64,000 nt of DNA from Spinactinospora alkalitolerans. GTDB taxonomy: Bacteria; Actinomycetota; Actinomycetes; Streptosporangiales; Streptosporangiaceae. Below are positions 30,247-38,258 of the stretch, piece by piece. Under the pieces are notes generated by a model. The model was not told the DNA's origin, searched no databases, and was given only the letters and a program-made list of their open reading frames with translations. The translations under genes were made by a program, and so were the position numbers. Where the stretch lies: positions 4,030,001-4,094,000 of the forward strand of contig NZ_JACCCC010000001.1 of assembly GCF_013408795.1 (NCBI RefSeq), in the 5' to 3' direction. Position 1 is the first letter of the stretch. Each line of letters starts with the position of its first letter.

Positions 30247-31103
30247 CGCTCCTCCTCGGCGCCGTCGCCCGGCTCGTCGTGCTGCGCGCCCAGGTAGGCG
30301 TCGATGACCTCCCGGTTGGACCGGATGTCCTCCGGGCAGCCCTCCGCGATCACCTTGCCCTGGGCCAGCACCACGATCCAGTCGCTGATGCCCATGATCA
30401 CGTCCATGTCGTGCTCGACGAACAGCACCGTCACGCCCTCGTCGCGCAGCGCCGTGATGTGCCCCAGCAGCGACTGCACCAGCGCCGGGTTCACCCCGGC
30501 CATCGGCTCGTCCAGCATGATCATGGAGGGATTCACCATCAGCGAGCGCGCCATCTCCAGCAGCTTGCGCTGCCCGCCGGAGAGGCTGCCCGCCATCTCG
30601 TCGCGCTTGGCCAGCAGCTTGAACCGCTCCAGCAGCGCCTCGGCCCGCTGCACGTTCGCGCGCTCCCGGGCGCCCCAGAGCGGGCGCAGGAACGCGCCCC
30701 ACATCCGCTCACCGACCTGCCCCTGCGCCGCCAGGAGCATGTTGTCCATGACGGTGAGCCGAGTCAGCGCCTTGGTGAGCTGGAACGTGCGCACCATGCC
30801 CCGGCGGGCGACCTTGTGGCCGCTCACCCCGTTCAGGCGGTGGCCGTTGAAGGACCACTGCCCCGCGTCCACCCGATCGAAGCCGGTGAGCAGGTTGAAC
30901 AGGGTCGACTTGCCGGCGCCGTTGGGGCCGATCAGCGCCGTGATGGTGCCGCGCTGCACCTCCAGGTGCTGCACGTCCACCGCTGTCAGGCCGCCGAAGG
31001 AGCGCCGCACGCCGCTCGCCTTCAGGATGGGGTCGGGCTTGGCGACACCGGGAGCGGGTTCGACGCCGGCCATCCGGCCGGCCGTGGTCGGCTCACTTGA
31101 CAT
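30243..31103 (-). CDS. livG: Branched-chain amino-acid ABC transporter ATP-binding protein LivG
   Basis: First ATPase of the Liv importer, 286 residues. Walker A GPNGAGKSTLFNLLTGF, signature LSGGQRKLLEMARSL, Walker B MIMLDEPMAGVNP, and the C-terminal IVVLAQGKVIAEGCPEDI typical of LivG. The start overlaps livM by 11 bases. It partners LivF on the cytoplasmic face of LivH and LivM. Confidence 0.94.
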   Translation of the reverse strand: MSSEPTTAGRMAGVEPAPGVAKPDPILKASGVRRSFGGLTAVDVQHLEVQRGTITALIGPNGAGKSTLFNLLTGFDRVDAGQWSFNGHRLNGVSGHKVARRGMVRTFQLTKALTRLTVMDNMLLAAQGQVGERMWGAFLRPLWGARERANVQRAEALLERFKLLAKRDEMAGSLSGGQRKLLEMARSLMVNPSMIMLDEPMAGVNPALVQSLLGHITALRDEGVTVLFVEHDMDVIMGISDWIVVLAQGKVIAEGCPEDIRSNREVIDAYLGAQHDEPGDGAEEER

Positions 31104-32076
31104 TGACCAGCATCTCCTTGCGGTTGCCGACGATTCCCTGCGGCCGGTACACGATCAGCAGCAGCAGCGCGAGCCCCACAGCGGCGTGGCGCAGCACACC
31201 GGCGTCCGAACTCTGCAGGAACGGCAGCGCGCCCGAGGCGGCCAGCGCCCGGAGCAGTTCGTCGAACACGGTCAGCAGGAACCACAGCGACACCGCGCCG
31301 ATCACCGGGCCGAGCGTGCGGCCCGCGCCGCCGAGCAGCAGCATCGCCCACAGGTAGAACGTCACCTGCGGCATGAACTGGTCCGCGGTGACGGTCTGCT
31401 GGTTCAGCGCGATCATCGCGCCGGCCAGCGCGCCGAACACGCCGCCCAGCACCAGGCTCTGCATCTTGTAGGCGAAGACGTTCTTGCCGAGGCTGCGCAC
31501 GGCCTCCTCGTCCTCGCGGATGCCCTTGATGACCCGGCCCCAGGGGCTGTGGATCAGCATCCACATCACCAGGCTGGCCAGGACGACCAGCCCCCACGTC
31601 ACCGTCATCAGCCACATGTCGCGCGACGAGAAGGAGACGCCGCCGATCCCGTAGGTACCCGAGAAGGGGCTGAGGGCGTAGAAGCCGTCGGCGAAACCCT
31701 GGAGGCCGTAGACGCCGCCGGTGATGTCCTGGGCGAACGAGGCGCGGTAGACCAGCCGGGCCACCTCGGCGACCGCGATCGTCGAGATCGCCAGGTAGTC
31801 GGTCCGCAGCCGCAGGGTCGGAATGCCCAGCAGCAGCGCCAGCACGACCGCGCAGCCGATGCCGGCCAGGAAGCCCACCCACAGCGGCAGGTCGAAGGTC
31901 GTGACGCTGACCGCCACGCCGTAGGCGCCGACCAGCATGAAGCCGACCTGACCGAAGTTGAGCAGCCCGGTGTAGCCGAAGTGCATGTTCAGGCCGATCG
32001 CCGCGAGCGCGTAGACCGCCGCGATGGGACCGATCGCCGTCTCCAGGGCGGTGGTCAGGATAAAGATGAAGTCCAT
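31093..32076 (-). CDS. livM: Branched-chain amino-acid ABC transporter permease LivM
   Basis: Membrane subunit of the importer. 327 residues with eight to ten helices; the coupling-helix segment GIREDEEAVRSLGKNVFAYK and the following ALAGAMIALNQQTVTADQF are the LivM signature. The protein starts MDFIFILTTALETAIGPIAA without an extra domain. It lies ten bases after livH and overlaps livG. Confidence 0.94.
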   Translation of the reverse strand: MDFIFILTTALETAIGPIAAVYALAAIGLNMHFGYTGLLNFGQVGFMLVGAYGVAVSVTTFDLPLWVGFLAGIGCAVVLALLLGIPTLRLRTDYLAISTIAVAEVARLVYRASFAQDITGGVYGLQGFADGFYALSPFSGTYGIGGVSFSSRDMWLMTVTWGLVVLASLVMWMLIHSPWGRVIKGIREDEEAVRSLGKNVFAYKMQSLVLGGVFGALAGAMIALNQQTVTADQFMPQVTFYLWAMLLLGGAGRTLGPVIGAVSLWFLLTVFDELLRALAASGALPFLQSSDAGVLRHAAVGLALLLLIVYRPQGIVGNRKEMLVNVK

Positions 32077-32086
32077 CGTCCGTCTC

Positions 32087-33481
32087 CTAACCGACCCGCT
32101 CGCGGCGGCCCAGGATGCCCTGCGGCCGGACCAGCAGCACGATGATCATGATCGTCAGCGCCCAGGCGTTCATCAGCTCCGCCGGGAACCACAGTGTCGA
32201 AAGCTGCGCGACCAGACCGATGACCAGGCCGCCCACCATCGCGCCGTAGGCGGTGCCCAGACCGCCCAGGATCACCGCGGCGAACATCAGCAGCAGCAGG
32301 TGGAAGCCCATCTGCCAGTACACGGTCTGGTTCAGGCCGTAGAAGACGCCGCCCAGCGCGGACAGCGCGCCGCCCAGCCCCCACACGTAGAGCGTCACCC
32401 GGTCGACGTTGATGCCGGAGGACTCCGCGAGGTCCCGGTTGTCCGAGACCGCGCGCATCGCCTTGCCGATCCGGGTGAACTGCAGCAGGCAGCCCACGGC
32501 GATCAGGACGACCACGGACAGCAGCACGATCGTCAGGTCGCGCGGGGTGATCGTGACCGGGCCCAGACGCAGCGACTCCTGCAGCTGGAACTCGTCGTAG
32601 GGCTGCCGGCTGCCGCCGAAATACACCAGCAGCAGGTGGCGCAGCAGCAGCGCGACACCGATCGAGACGATGAACATCTGGATCAGCGCGACGTTGCGCT
32701 TGCGCAGCGGCCGCCAGAGGAACGCCTCCAGCCCCGCGCCGAGCAGCGCGCCCAGCACCACCGCGATCAGCGCGGCGACGACGAGCGGGACGTCGTCGAA
32801 CACCGAACCGGTGCTGAACAGCAGGGCCATCATGGACCCGAACGTGACCATGTCGCCGTGGGCGAAGTTGATCATCCGAGTGGTGCCGAAGATCAGCGAC
32901 AGGCCGATCGCCGAGATCGCGATGATCAGGCCGAAGACCAACCCGGCCACGGTCAGCTGGACGAGCTTGGTGCCGAACGGGGTCCCCTCGCTGACACCGG
33001 GGGCCGTGGTGACCCCCTCCTCCGCACCCTGGGGATCATCGGCGCCACCGGCGTCCTGCCCGCCCTCCTCCTCATCGGCGGAGGCGCTGGGCGAGGCGGA
33101 CTCGCTCCCCTCCTCGCCGGGGAGGGCCAGATTGAAGATCACCACCCGCTGCTGGCCTTCGCGGACCTCGACATCGTCGTGCTCGGCGCCGGGCCTCTCC
33201 GCGACGACGTACTCGTCGGGTACGGACTCTTGGTCCAGGACAATGCGGTAGTCGCCCGGTCCGGGCAACTCCACTTCCCAATTTCCGTCAGGGTCGGTGG
33301 TCGCCGTCCCGATCTCCTCGTCCCCCTGGAAAACCGTGATGTCGAGGCCTTCGACGGCTTCCGGGTTACGGATCTGACCGTTGAGCGTCTCACCGCCCTG
33401 ATCGTCTGCCACCGCCACGGCCGGGATCGCCAGGATGGCGGCGATCACGGCGAGCAGCACAGTCACGAGGCGTCTGCGCAC
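32087..33481 (-). CDS. livH: LivH permease with secreted N-terminal beta-sandwich domain
   Basis: Membrane subunit of the Liv importer with a striking addition. The 464 residues divide into a signal peptide (about 1 to 26, ending VAVADDQ) and a Cna-B or carboxypeptidase-regulatory-like beta domain (about 30 to 118, GLDITVFQGDEEIGTATTD, then PDGNWEVELPGPGDYRIVL). An acidic Ser/Glu/Asp/Gly linker follows to about 168, then a normal LivH permease (GLSLIFGTTRMINFAHGDMV, and RAVSDNRDLAESSGINVDRV as coupling segment). The normal family is about 290 residues. The extra domain would lie outside the membrane. The GTG start has AAGGAG five to six bases upstream, so the fusion is not a start-site artefact. 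Confidence 0.93.
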   Translation of the reverse strand: MRRRLVTVLLAVIAAILAIPAVAVADDQGGETLNGQIRNPEAVEGLDITVFQGDEEIGTATTDPDGNWEVELPGPGDYRIVLDQESVPDEYVVAERPGAEHDDVEVREGQQRVVIFNLALPGEEGSESASPSASADEEEGGQDAGGADDPQGAEEGVTTAPGVSEGTPFGTKLVQLTVAGLVFGLIIAISAIGLSLIFGTTRMINFAHGDMVTFGSMMALLFSTGSVFDDVPLVVAALIAVVLGALLGAGLEAFLWRPLRKRNVALIQMFIVSIGVALLLRHLLLVYFGGSRQPYDEFQLQESLRLGPVTITPRDLTIVLLSVVVLIAVGCLLQFTRIGKAMRAVSDNRDLAESSGINVDRVTLYVWGLGGALSALGGVFYGLNQTVYWQMGFHLLLLMFAAVILGGLGTAYGAMVGGLVIGLVAQLSTLWFPAELMNAWALTIMIIVLLVRPQGILGRRERVG

Positions 33482-33702
33482 GCGCGCTCCTTGCGCATCT
33501 GAGAATGCGGCACCGGGAGAAGTGCCCCGGGGCCGGCCGTTTGCTAACAGGTGGCGTGAGTTTAGCCCGGTTTACCCTGGTTCTTCAGCATGCCTAAAGC
33601 CACGTGATCCAAACGTCATTGCTTTGTGCGCATCCGTGACCGGATCGGTACACCGGCACGGTTGACGCCCCGGCCGCGCGTCGATCCGCCCGGACACGAG
33701 AA

Positions 33703-33731
33703 AGGGCCCCACGCTGCGGCGATGGGGCCCT
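33703..33731 (-). terminator. pdtaR terminator hairpin
   Basis: Perfect 9-base stem AGGGCCCCA / TGGGGCCCT with an 11-base loop, 50 bases beyond the pdtaR stop. The rest of the 33482-33780 gap is the liv operon leader and promoter side, with no gene. Confidence 0.7.
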
Positions 33732-33780
33732 CGTGACCGGTTGACGCGCGCCGAGTGCCGTCGGTGACCGACGGCTGCCA

Positions 33781-34365
33781 CTACTCTTCGGCGAGCGTCT
33801 CGATGACGGTCTCGGCGACCTTGCGCATGGTCAGCCGGCGGTCCATGGAGTTCTTCTGGATCCAGCGGAACGCCTCGGGCTCGCTCAGGCCGTGCCTGCT
33901 CTGCAGCAGGCCCTTGGCGCGCTCGACCAGCTTGCGGGTCTCCAGCCGGTCGGTGAGCCCGCTGACCTCGGCCTCCAGCGCGGCGAGCTCGGCGTAGCGG
34001 CTGACCGCCATCTCGATGGCCGGCACGAGGTCGGTCTTGTTGAACGGCTTGACCAGGTAGGCCATCGCCCCGGCGTCGCGCGCCCGCTCGACCAGCTCGC
34101 GCTGGGAGAAAGCGGTCAGGATGACGACGGGCGCGATGCGCTCCGCCGCGATGCGCTCGGCGGCGGAGATGCCGTCGAGCACGGGCATCTTGATATCCAG
34201 GATGACGAGGTCGGGTTTGAGCTCGCCGGCGAGACGCACCGCGGTCTCGCCGTCACCGGCCTCCCCCACGACGGCATAGCCGTCTTCCTCAAGCATCTCC
34301 TTGAGGTCCAGTCGGATCAGGGCCTCGTCTTCCGCGATCACCACGCGGCTCTGCGTCTGCGTCAC
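33781..34365 (-). CDS. pdtaR: ANTAR-domain response regulator PdtaR
   Basis: Response regulator that controls gene expression by binding RNA. The 194-residue product aligns by eye almost throughout with M. tuberculosis Rv1626. The receiver domain is VVIAEDEALIRLDLKEMLEE with phosphoacceptor Asp in LVILDIKMPVLDG and Lys in YLVKPFNK. A coiled linker follows, then an ANTAR domain (LVERAKGLLQSRHGLSEPEAFRWIQ). Rv1626 is activated by the histidine kinase PdtaS, which is not in this window. The GTG has no ribosome binding site, and TACGCT lies exactly seven bases upstream, indicating a leaderless mRNA. Confidence 0.94.
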   Translation of the reverse strand: MTQTQSRVVIAEDEALIRLDLKEMLEEDGYAVVGEAGDGETAVRLAGELKPDLVILDIKMPVLDGISAAERIAAERIAPVVILTAFSQRELVERARDAGAMAYLVKPFNKTDLVPAIEMAVSRYAELAALEAEVSGLTDRLETRKLVERAKGLLQSRHGLSEPEAFRWIQKNSMDRRLTMRKVAETVIETLAEE

Positions 34366-34372
34366 GAACAAG

Positions 34373-34378
34373 AGCGTA
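34373..34378 (-). promoter_or_regulatory. Leaderless-type -10 of pdtaR
   Basis: Read leftwards the hexamer is TACGCT, then seven bases, then the GTG start. Confidence 0.6.
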
Positions 34379-34507
34379 CCGAGATCCGCTACGATTGGGT
34401 GCACTGCGTGGGGCCTACGCCTGCCGAGTCGGCGGCACGACCAGTTGATGACGATTCGGAAAAACGCACGCCAGTAATTTCCCCGATTCGTTTGACAGAT
34501 CAGAAAA

Positions 34508-34581
34508 GCCCTGGTAGACCAACCGGCAGAGTCGGCGCCCTCAAAAGGCGCGTAGTGTGGGTTCGAATCCCACCCAGGGCA
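34508..34581 (+). tRNA. tRNA with CAA anticodon (tRNA-Leu-like) and short variable loop
   Basis: A complete cloverleaf of 74 bases. The acceptor is GCCCTGG/CCAGGGC with discriminator A, the D arm is GAC/GTC around a loop containing GGCAGA, and the anticodon stem GCGCC/GGCGC encloses CTCAAAA, so the anticodon is CAA. The T arm is GTGGG-TTCGAAT-CCCAC. Anticodon, A73 and the GGNAGA D-loop fit leucine. The variable region is only GTAGT, five bases, whereas bacterial tRNA-Leu is class II with a long arm. CCA is not encoded. Charging identity is therefore uncertain. Confidence 0.85.
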
Positions 34582-34603
34582 CAAACAGCAGGTTCGATAA
34601 CTG

Positions 34604-34627
34604 GCCGCCCTTCGGACGGCATTTTTT
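34604..34627 (+). terminator. tRNA terminator
   Basis: GCCGCCC / GGACGGC stem with one C-A mismatch and a three-base loop, followed by ATTTTTTG: a genuine T-run intrinsic terminator, 22 bases after the tRNA. Confidence 0.85.
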
Positions 34628-34672
34628 GTTGGCGGCCCACTCAGGCGTCCACCAGATGACACCTGTGGATAT

Positions 34673-34686
34673 CGAACACTCGTTCG
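34673..34686. promoter_or_regulatory. LexA (SOS) box upstream of the LAGLIDADG gene
   Basis: CGAAC-ACTC-GTTCG is a perfect dyad matching the actinobacterial and Gram-positive SOS box (GAAC-N4-GTTC). Its right edge is 23 bases before the ATG at 34710, the normal location for LexA repression. By eye I saw no other match to this dyad in the window. Confidence 0.75.
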
Positions 34687-34709
34687 CACTATTCCCGCAT
34701 GCTTGAAGC

Positions 34710-35480
34710 ATGTACTCACGCCATATCCGCCGGCAGGCGACCTCCCTTCACCGATCCGGGCTCTCCATCAGCGAGGTGAGTCGACAGACCGGCATCTCCC
34801 GCGCGGCCATCCGCGATTGGATCCTCCATCCGGATCGTGTCGAACGCGCATCTGAACCCTGTGTTCGGTGCGCGCCCATTCCCCAACCGCCCGAACCGCA
34901 GCCCGCTTACAGTTACCTCCTCGGCCTTTATCTCGGTGACGGTTACATCAGCTACGTCGGCGACCGGGCGAAAAAGATCTGGGCGCTCCGCATCGCCTGC
35001 GCGGACGCCTGGCCCGGTTTGATCGAGGAGTGCGTCGACACGCTCGAAGCCGTGCTCCCGGGGCACAAGGTCAGCGTCCTCAACAGGGAGGGCTGCAAGG
35101 AGGTCACCGCGCGTTGGAAGCACTGGCCCTGCTACTTCCCCCAGCACGGCCCCGGAATGAAACACCTGCGCAGGATCGAACTCGCCCCATGGCAGTGCGA
35201 CATCGTCGACCGGTATCCCGAGGACTTCCTCCGCGGGCTCTTCCATTCCGACGGCTGTCGCATCACCAACCGGATCAGGCGCACGGTCGCCGGCGAGGCC
35301 AGGCGGTACGAGTACCCGAGATACTTCTTCTCCAACGTGTCCAGGGACATCATGGAGCTCTGCGGCTTCGTCCTCGACCAGCTCGGTATCGAGTGGAAGA
35401 TGGCCAACGCCAAGAACCTCTCCGTCGCCCAACGTGCCTCCGTCGCCCGGATGGACGAGTTCATCGGCCCCAAACGCTGA
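34710..35480 (+). CDS. HTH-LAGLIDADG homing-endonuclease-like protein
   Basis: 256-residue protein. Residues 1 to 40 form a resolvase-type helix-turn-helix (GLSISEVSRQTGISRAAIRD). A Cys pair (CVRC) follows. Two LAGLIDADG-like helices then appear: YLLGLYLGDGYIS near residue 70 and FLRGLFHSDGCR near residue 175, each with the acidic residue that would bind metal. This is the layout of a freestanding monomeric homing endonuclease with its own DNA-recognition arm. Similar proteins in actinobacteria are often annotated simply as HTH regulators. No intron or intein surrounds it. It lies directly behind the tRNA terminator and an SOS box, so damage-induced expression is likely. Cleavage activity is unproven. 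Confidence 0.85.
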   Translation: MYSRHIRRQATSLHRSGLSISEVSRQTGISRAAIRDWILHPDRVERASEPCVRCAPIPQPPEPQPAYSYLLGLYLGDGYISYVGDRAKKIWALRIACADAWPGLIEECVDTLEAVLPGHKVSVLNREGCKEVTARWKHWPCYFPQHGPGMKHLRRIELAPWQCDIVDRYPEDFLRGLFHSDGCRITNRIRRTVAGEARRYEYPRYFFSNVSRDIMELCGFVLDQLGIEWKMANAKNLSVAQRASVARMDEFIGPKR

Positions 35481-35647
35481 TACTCGTTCAGCCGGGCGGT
35501 CACATCACGGCTACAACCTGAACACAACACGTTGCTTTGGTCGCCTCGACGGGTCGCCGTCGCCGATCCTGGAATCGGGAGTGCTGTGGGTGGGTGCGCG
35601 GCAGGGTGGTCTATACCTGCTGCGATCCCTTGCGAAGGGAGTGGCGG

Positions 35648-36592
35648 GTGTTCACCGCGGTGGTCGGGGTCCTGGGCGGACTGGCGATCGTGGCCTGGGC
35701 CGTGGTGGCCTGGGCCTCGAAGCGCCGTCAGCCCTGGCTGATGGCCCCGCTCGCGCTGTTCACCGTCGTCCTCGTCGCCGTCGGCCAGCCCGGTTGGGCC
35801 CTGCTGCCCGTGGTCGCGCTGGCCGCCGGGTCCTTCGCCGAGCTGGTGATCGGCGCCAGGGAGGCGCCCACACTGCGCACCAAGGAGCCCGATGCCCCGT
35901 TGAGCACCGAGCGCTGGGCCGCGGCGGTCGCGGCGCCGTTCCGGGTGGCGCTGGCCGAGCCCTGGGACGTGGTGGCCCGGCCGCAACTGCGCCGGCGCTA
36001 CCGGAAGGTGTTCGAGGCGGAGTGGGGCGTCGTGGACCGCGAGACGCTGCTGGCCGCGGTCGACCGCCTCTGGGAGGAGCTGCACACCGGGCACAGCGCC
36101 GATCTCGTGGTCGACCTGCGCACCGGCGTCGTCCGCAGCCGCGCTCCCGAGGGGCGGCGCGAGGAGGAGACGGCCCTGCTCTCCCCCGGCCAGGTGGCGC
36201 GGATGCGTGAGATCACCGGGGTCGACGAGTCGGACGAGACCGTGGTGATCGGTGCCTACCAGTGGTGGAAGTCGGTGCACCTGATCCGGTTGGCCTGCGG
36301 CGGCGCGACGCTGGACTGGCTGAGTCCGGTGGAGACGCAGAGCCTGCTGCGCCGGATCGCCTCGGACCTGCAGCGCCGCTACGCCGGCTGGCAGCAGCTC
36401 GCCGAGGCGTTCCACGGCGGGTACCTGATGTGGCACGGCGGCGGGTCCGACGACGCCGATTCGGACCGGGTGTGGACGGCGCTGGGGCTGCTGACGACCG
36501 ACCCCGCCAGCCCGTGGAACCTGCTGCCGTGGGACATGCCGCTGGAGCGGGTCACACCCGAGCACGGGATGCCGAGCGCGCAGCCGCACTGA
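35648..36592 (+). CDS. DUF1266-like membrane-anchored protein
   Basis: 314-residue protein. Two N-terminal membrane helices (VVGVLGGLAIVAWAVVAWAS, LMAPLALFTVVLVAVG) precede a cytoplasmic domain. That domain, with ELHTGHSADLVVDLRTG, AYQWWKSVHLIRLACGGAT and TDPASPWNLLPWDMPLER, resembles DUF1266. The function is unknown. The GTG is chosen because AAGGGAG lies six bases upstream. It stands alone, convergent with pyk. Confidence 0.8.
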   Translation: MFTAVVGVLGGLAIVAWAVVAWASKRRQPWLMAPLALFTVVLVAVGQPGWALLPVVALAAGSFAELVIGAREAPTLRTKEPDAPLSTERWAAAVAAPFRVALAEPWDVVARPQLRRRYRKVFEAEWGVVDRETLLAAVDRLWEELHTGHSADLVVDLRTGVVRSRAPEGRREEETALLSPGQVARMREITGVDESDETVVIGAYQWWKSVHLIRLACGGATLDWLSPVETQSLLRRIASDLQRRYAGWQQLAEAFHGGYLMWHGGGSDDADSDRVWTALGLLTTDPASPWNLLPWDMPLERVTPEHGMPSAQPH

Positions 36593-36599
36593 CCGGTTT

Positions 36600-36619
36600 C
36601 GCCCGCATCCGTGCGGGCG
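36600..36619. terminator. Hairpin between convergent DUF1266 gene and pyk
   Basis: Perfect 8-base stem CGCCCGCA / TGCGGGCG with a TCCG loop, seven bases after the DUF1266-gene stop. Confidence 0.7.
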
Positions 36620-36756
36620 GGGGCGCTCGCGGCGCGGGGACGGCCGGGACGCCGCCCCGTGGCGGTCGGTCGCGTCCGGGGCCGTGCGGCGGAGCCCGTC
36701 CCGGCCCCTCCCCGGGTGGACGCGGGTGCGCCTGCCCGAGGAGCGGGGACCGGCGG

Positions 36757-38187
36757 CTACTTGCCGTGGGCGATGGCGTCGCCGATGCGGTGGACGCGCA
36801 GCGAGTTGGTGGAACCCGGGGTTCCCGGAGGGCTGCCGGCCACGATGACGACCTTGTCGCCCTTCTGGTAGCGGTCCATCTCCAGCAGTTCGCTCTCGAC
36901 CTGGCGGACCATCTCGTCGGTGTGGTCGACCCACGGAACGCAGTGGGTCTCCACCCCCCAGGTGAGGGAGAGCTGGAAGCGGGTGGCGTCCTGGGTGGTG
37001 AACGCCATCAGCGGGATGGGCGAGCGGTACCGGGCGAGCCGGCGCGCGGTCTCGCCGCTCATGGTGAAGGCGATCAGGGCCTTGGCGTCGACCGTGGCCC
37101 CGACCTCGGCCGCGGCGCGGGCGATGGCCCCGCCGGTGGTCTCGGGCACCCGGTTGAGGATGTGCGAGGCCCGCAGGGACTCCTGCTCGGCCGCCGCGAC
37201 GATCCGCGCCATGGTCTGCACGGTCTCGATCGGGTACTGGCCGACGCTGGTCTCGCCGGAGAGCATGACGGCGTCGGCGCCGTCGAGGACGGCGTTGGCG
37301 ACGTCGGAGGCCTCGGCCCGGGTGGGCCGGGGCGCGCTGATCATCGACTCCAGCATCTGGGTGGCGACGATGACCGGCTTGGCCTTGTCGCGGCAGCGTT
37401 CGATGGCGCGCTTCTGCACCATCGGGACGTTCTCCAGCGGCAGTTCGACGCCGAGGTCGCCGCGGGCGACCATGACGCCGTCGAAGACCTCGATGATGTC
37501 CTGCAGGCGCTCGACGGCCTGCGGCTTCTCGATCTTGGCGATGAGCGGCACGCGCACGCCCGCCTCGTCCATGATCTTGTGGACGTCCTCGGCGTCGGCG
37601 GGGCTGCGCACGAACGACAGCGCCACCATGTCGACGCCCTGGGCCAGCGCCCAGCGCAGGTCCTCCTCGTCCTTGTCGGTCAGCGCGGGAACGCCGACGG
37701 AGACACCGGGAAGGTTGAGTCCCTTGTGGTTGGAGACCTGGCCGCCGATGAGGACGCGCGTGTGGACGTCGGCGCCGGTGGTCTTGACGCACTCCAGCAC
37801 GACGCGGCCGTCGTCGATGAGGACGCGGTCGCCGGGCCGGACGTCTCCGGGCAGGCCCTTGTAGGTGGTGGACACCCGGTGCCTGTCGCCGGAGACGTCG
37901 TCGACCGTGACCGTGAACTCGTCACCGGGGTGCAGGTCGATGGGGCCGTCGGCGAACGTGCCCAGGCGGATCTTGGGTCCCTGCAGGTCGGCGAGGATTC
38001 CGACGCTGCGGCCGCTGGCGGCCGCGGCCGCGCGCACGTTCTCGTAACTGGCGCGGTGGTCCTCGTGAGTACCGTGGCTGAGGTTGAGTCGCGCTACGTC
38101 CAGCCCGGCGTCGACGAGCGCGCGGATGGTCTCCGGGCTCGATGTGGCTGGGCCGAGGGTCGCGACGATTTTTGCTCGACGTGTCAC
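36757..38187 (-). CDS. pyk: Pyruvate kinase
   Basis: Final step of glycolysis: phosphoenolpyruvate plus ADP to pyruvate plus ATP. The 476-residue product has the N-terminal RRAKIVATLGPATSS, the active-site IAKIEKPQAVERL with catalytic Lys, MVARGDLGVELP for metal binding, and a C-terminal allosteric domain. The GTG at 38187 lies exactly seven bases after TAGAGT with no ribosome binding site; this start (VTRRAKIV) also fits family N-termini better than a GTG three codons earlier. Confidence 0.97.
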   Translation of the reverse strand: MTRRAKIVATLGPATSSPETIRALVDAGLDVARLNLSHGTHEDHRASYENVRAAAAASGRSVGILADLQGPKIRLGTFADGPIDLHPGDEFTVTVDDVSGDRHRVSTTYKGLPGDVRPGDRVLIDDGRVVLECVKTTGADVHTRVLIGGQVSNHKGLNLPGVSVGVPALTDKDEEDLRWALAQGVDMVALSFVRSPADAEDVHKIMDEAGVRVPLIAKIEKPQAVERLQDIIEVFDGVMVARGDLGVELPLENVPMVQKRAIERCRDKAKPVIVATQMLESMISAPRPTRAEASDVANAVLDGADAVMLSGETSVGQYPIETVQTMARIVAAAEQESLRASHILNRVPETTGGAIARAAAEVGATVDAKALIAFTMSGETARRLARYRSPIPLMAFTTQDATRFQLSLTWGVETHCVPWVDHTDEMVRQVESELLEMDRYQKGDKVVIVAGSPPGTPGSTNSLRVHRIGDAIAHGK

Positions 38188-38194
38188 AGTACAC

Positions 38195-38200
38195 ACTCTA
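38195..38200 (-). promoter_or_regulatory. Leaderless-type -10 of pyk
   Basis: Read leftwards TAGAGT, then seven bases, then GTG. Confidence 0.6.
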
Positions 38201-38258
38201 GAGCGTTCCGGCGGTTGATTGGTCTAAACCAAGTTGCGAGTAGGCGTCGGTGAACCGG

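Noticed and set aside
34508-34581. A group I intron in the tRNA associated with the LAGLIDADG gene
   Set aside because: The tRNA is contiguous and folds completely; no intron is present.
34508-35480. An integrated element with att sites using the tRNA 3' end
   Set aside because: No repeat of the tRNA 3' end and no integrase or mobility genes are found downstream; only the LAGLIDADG gene is present.
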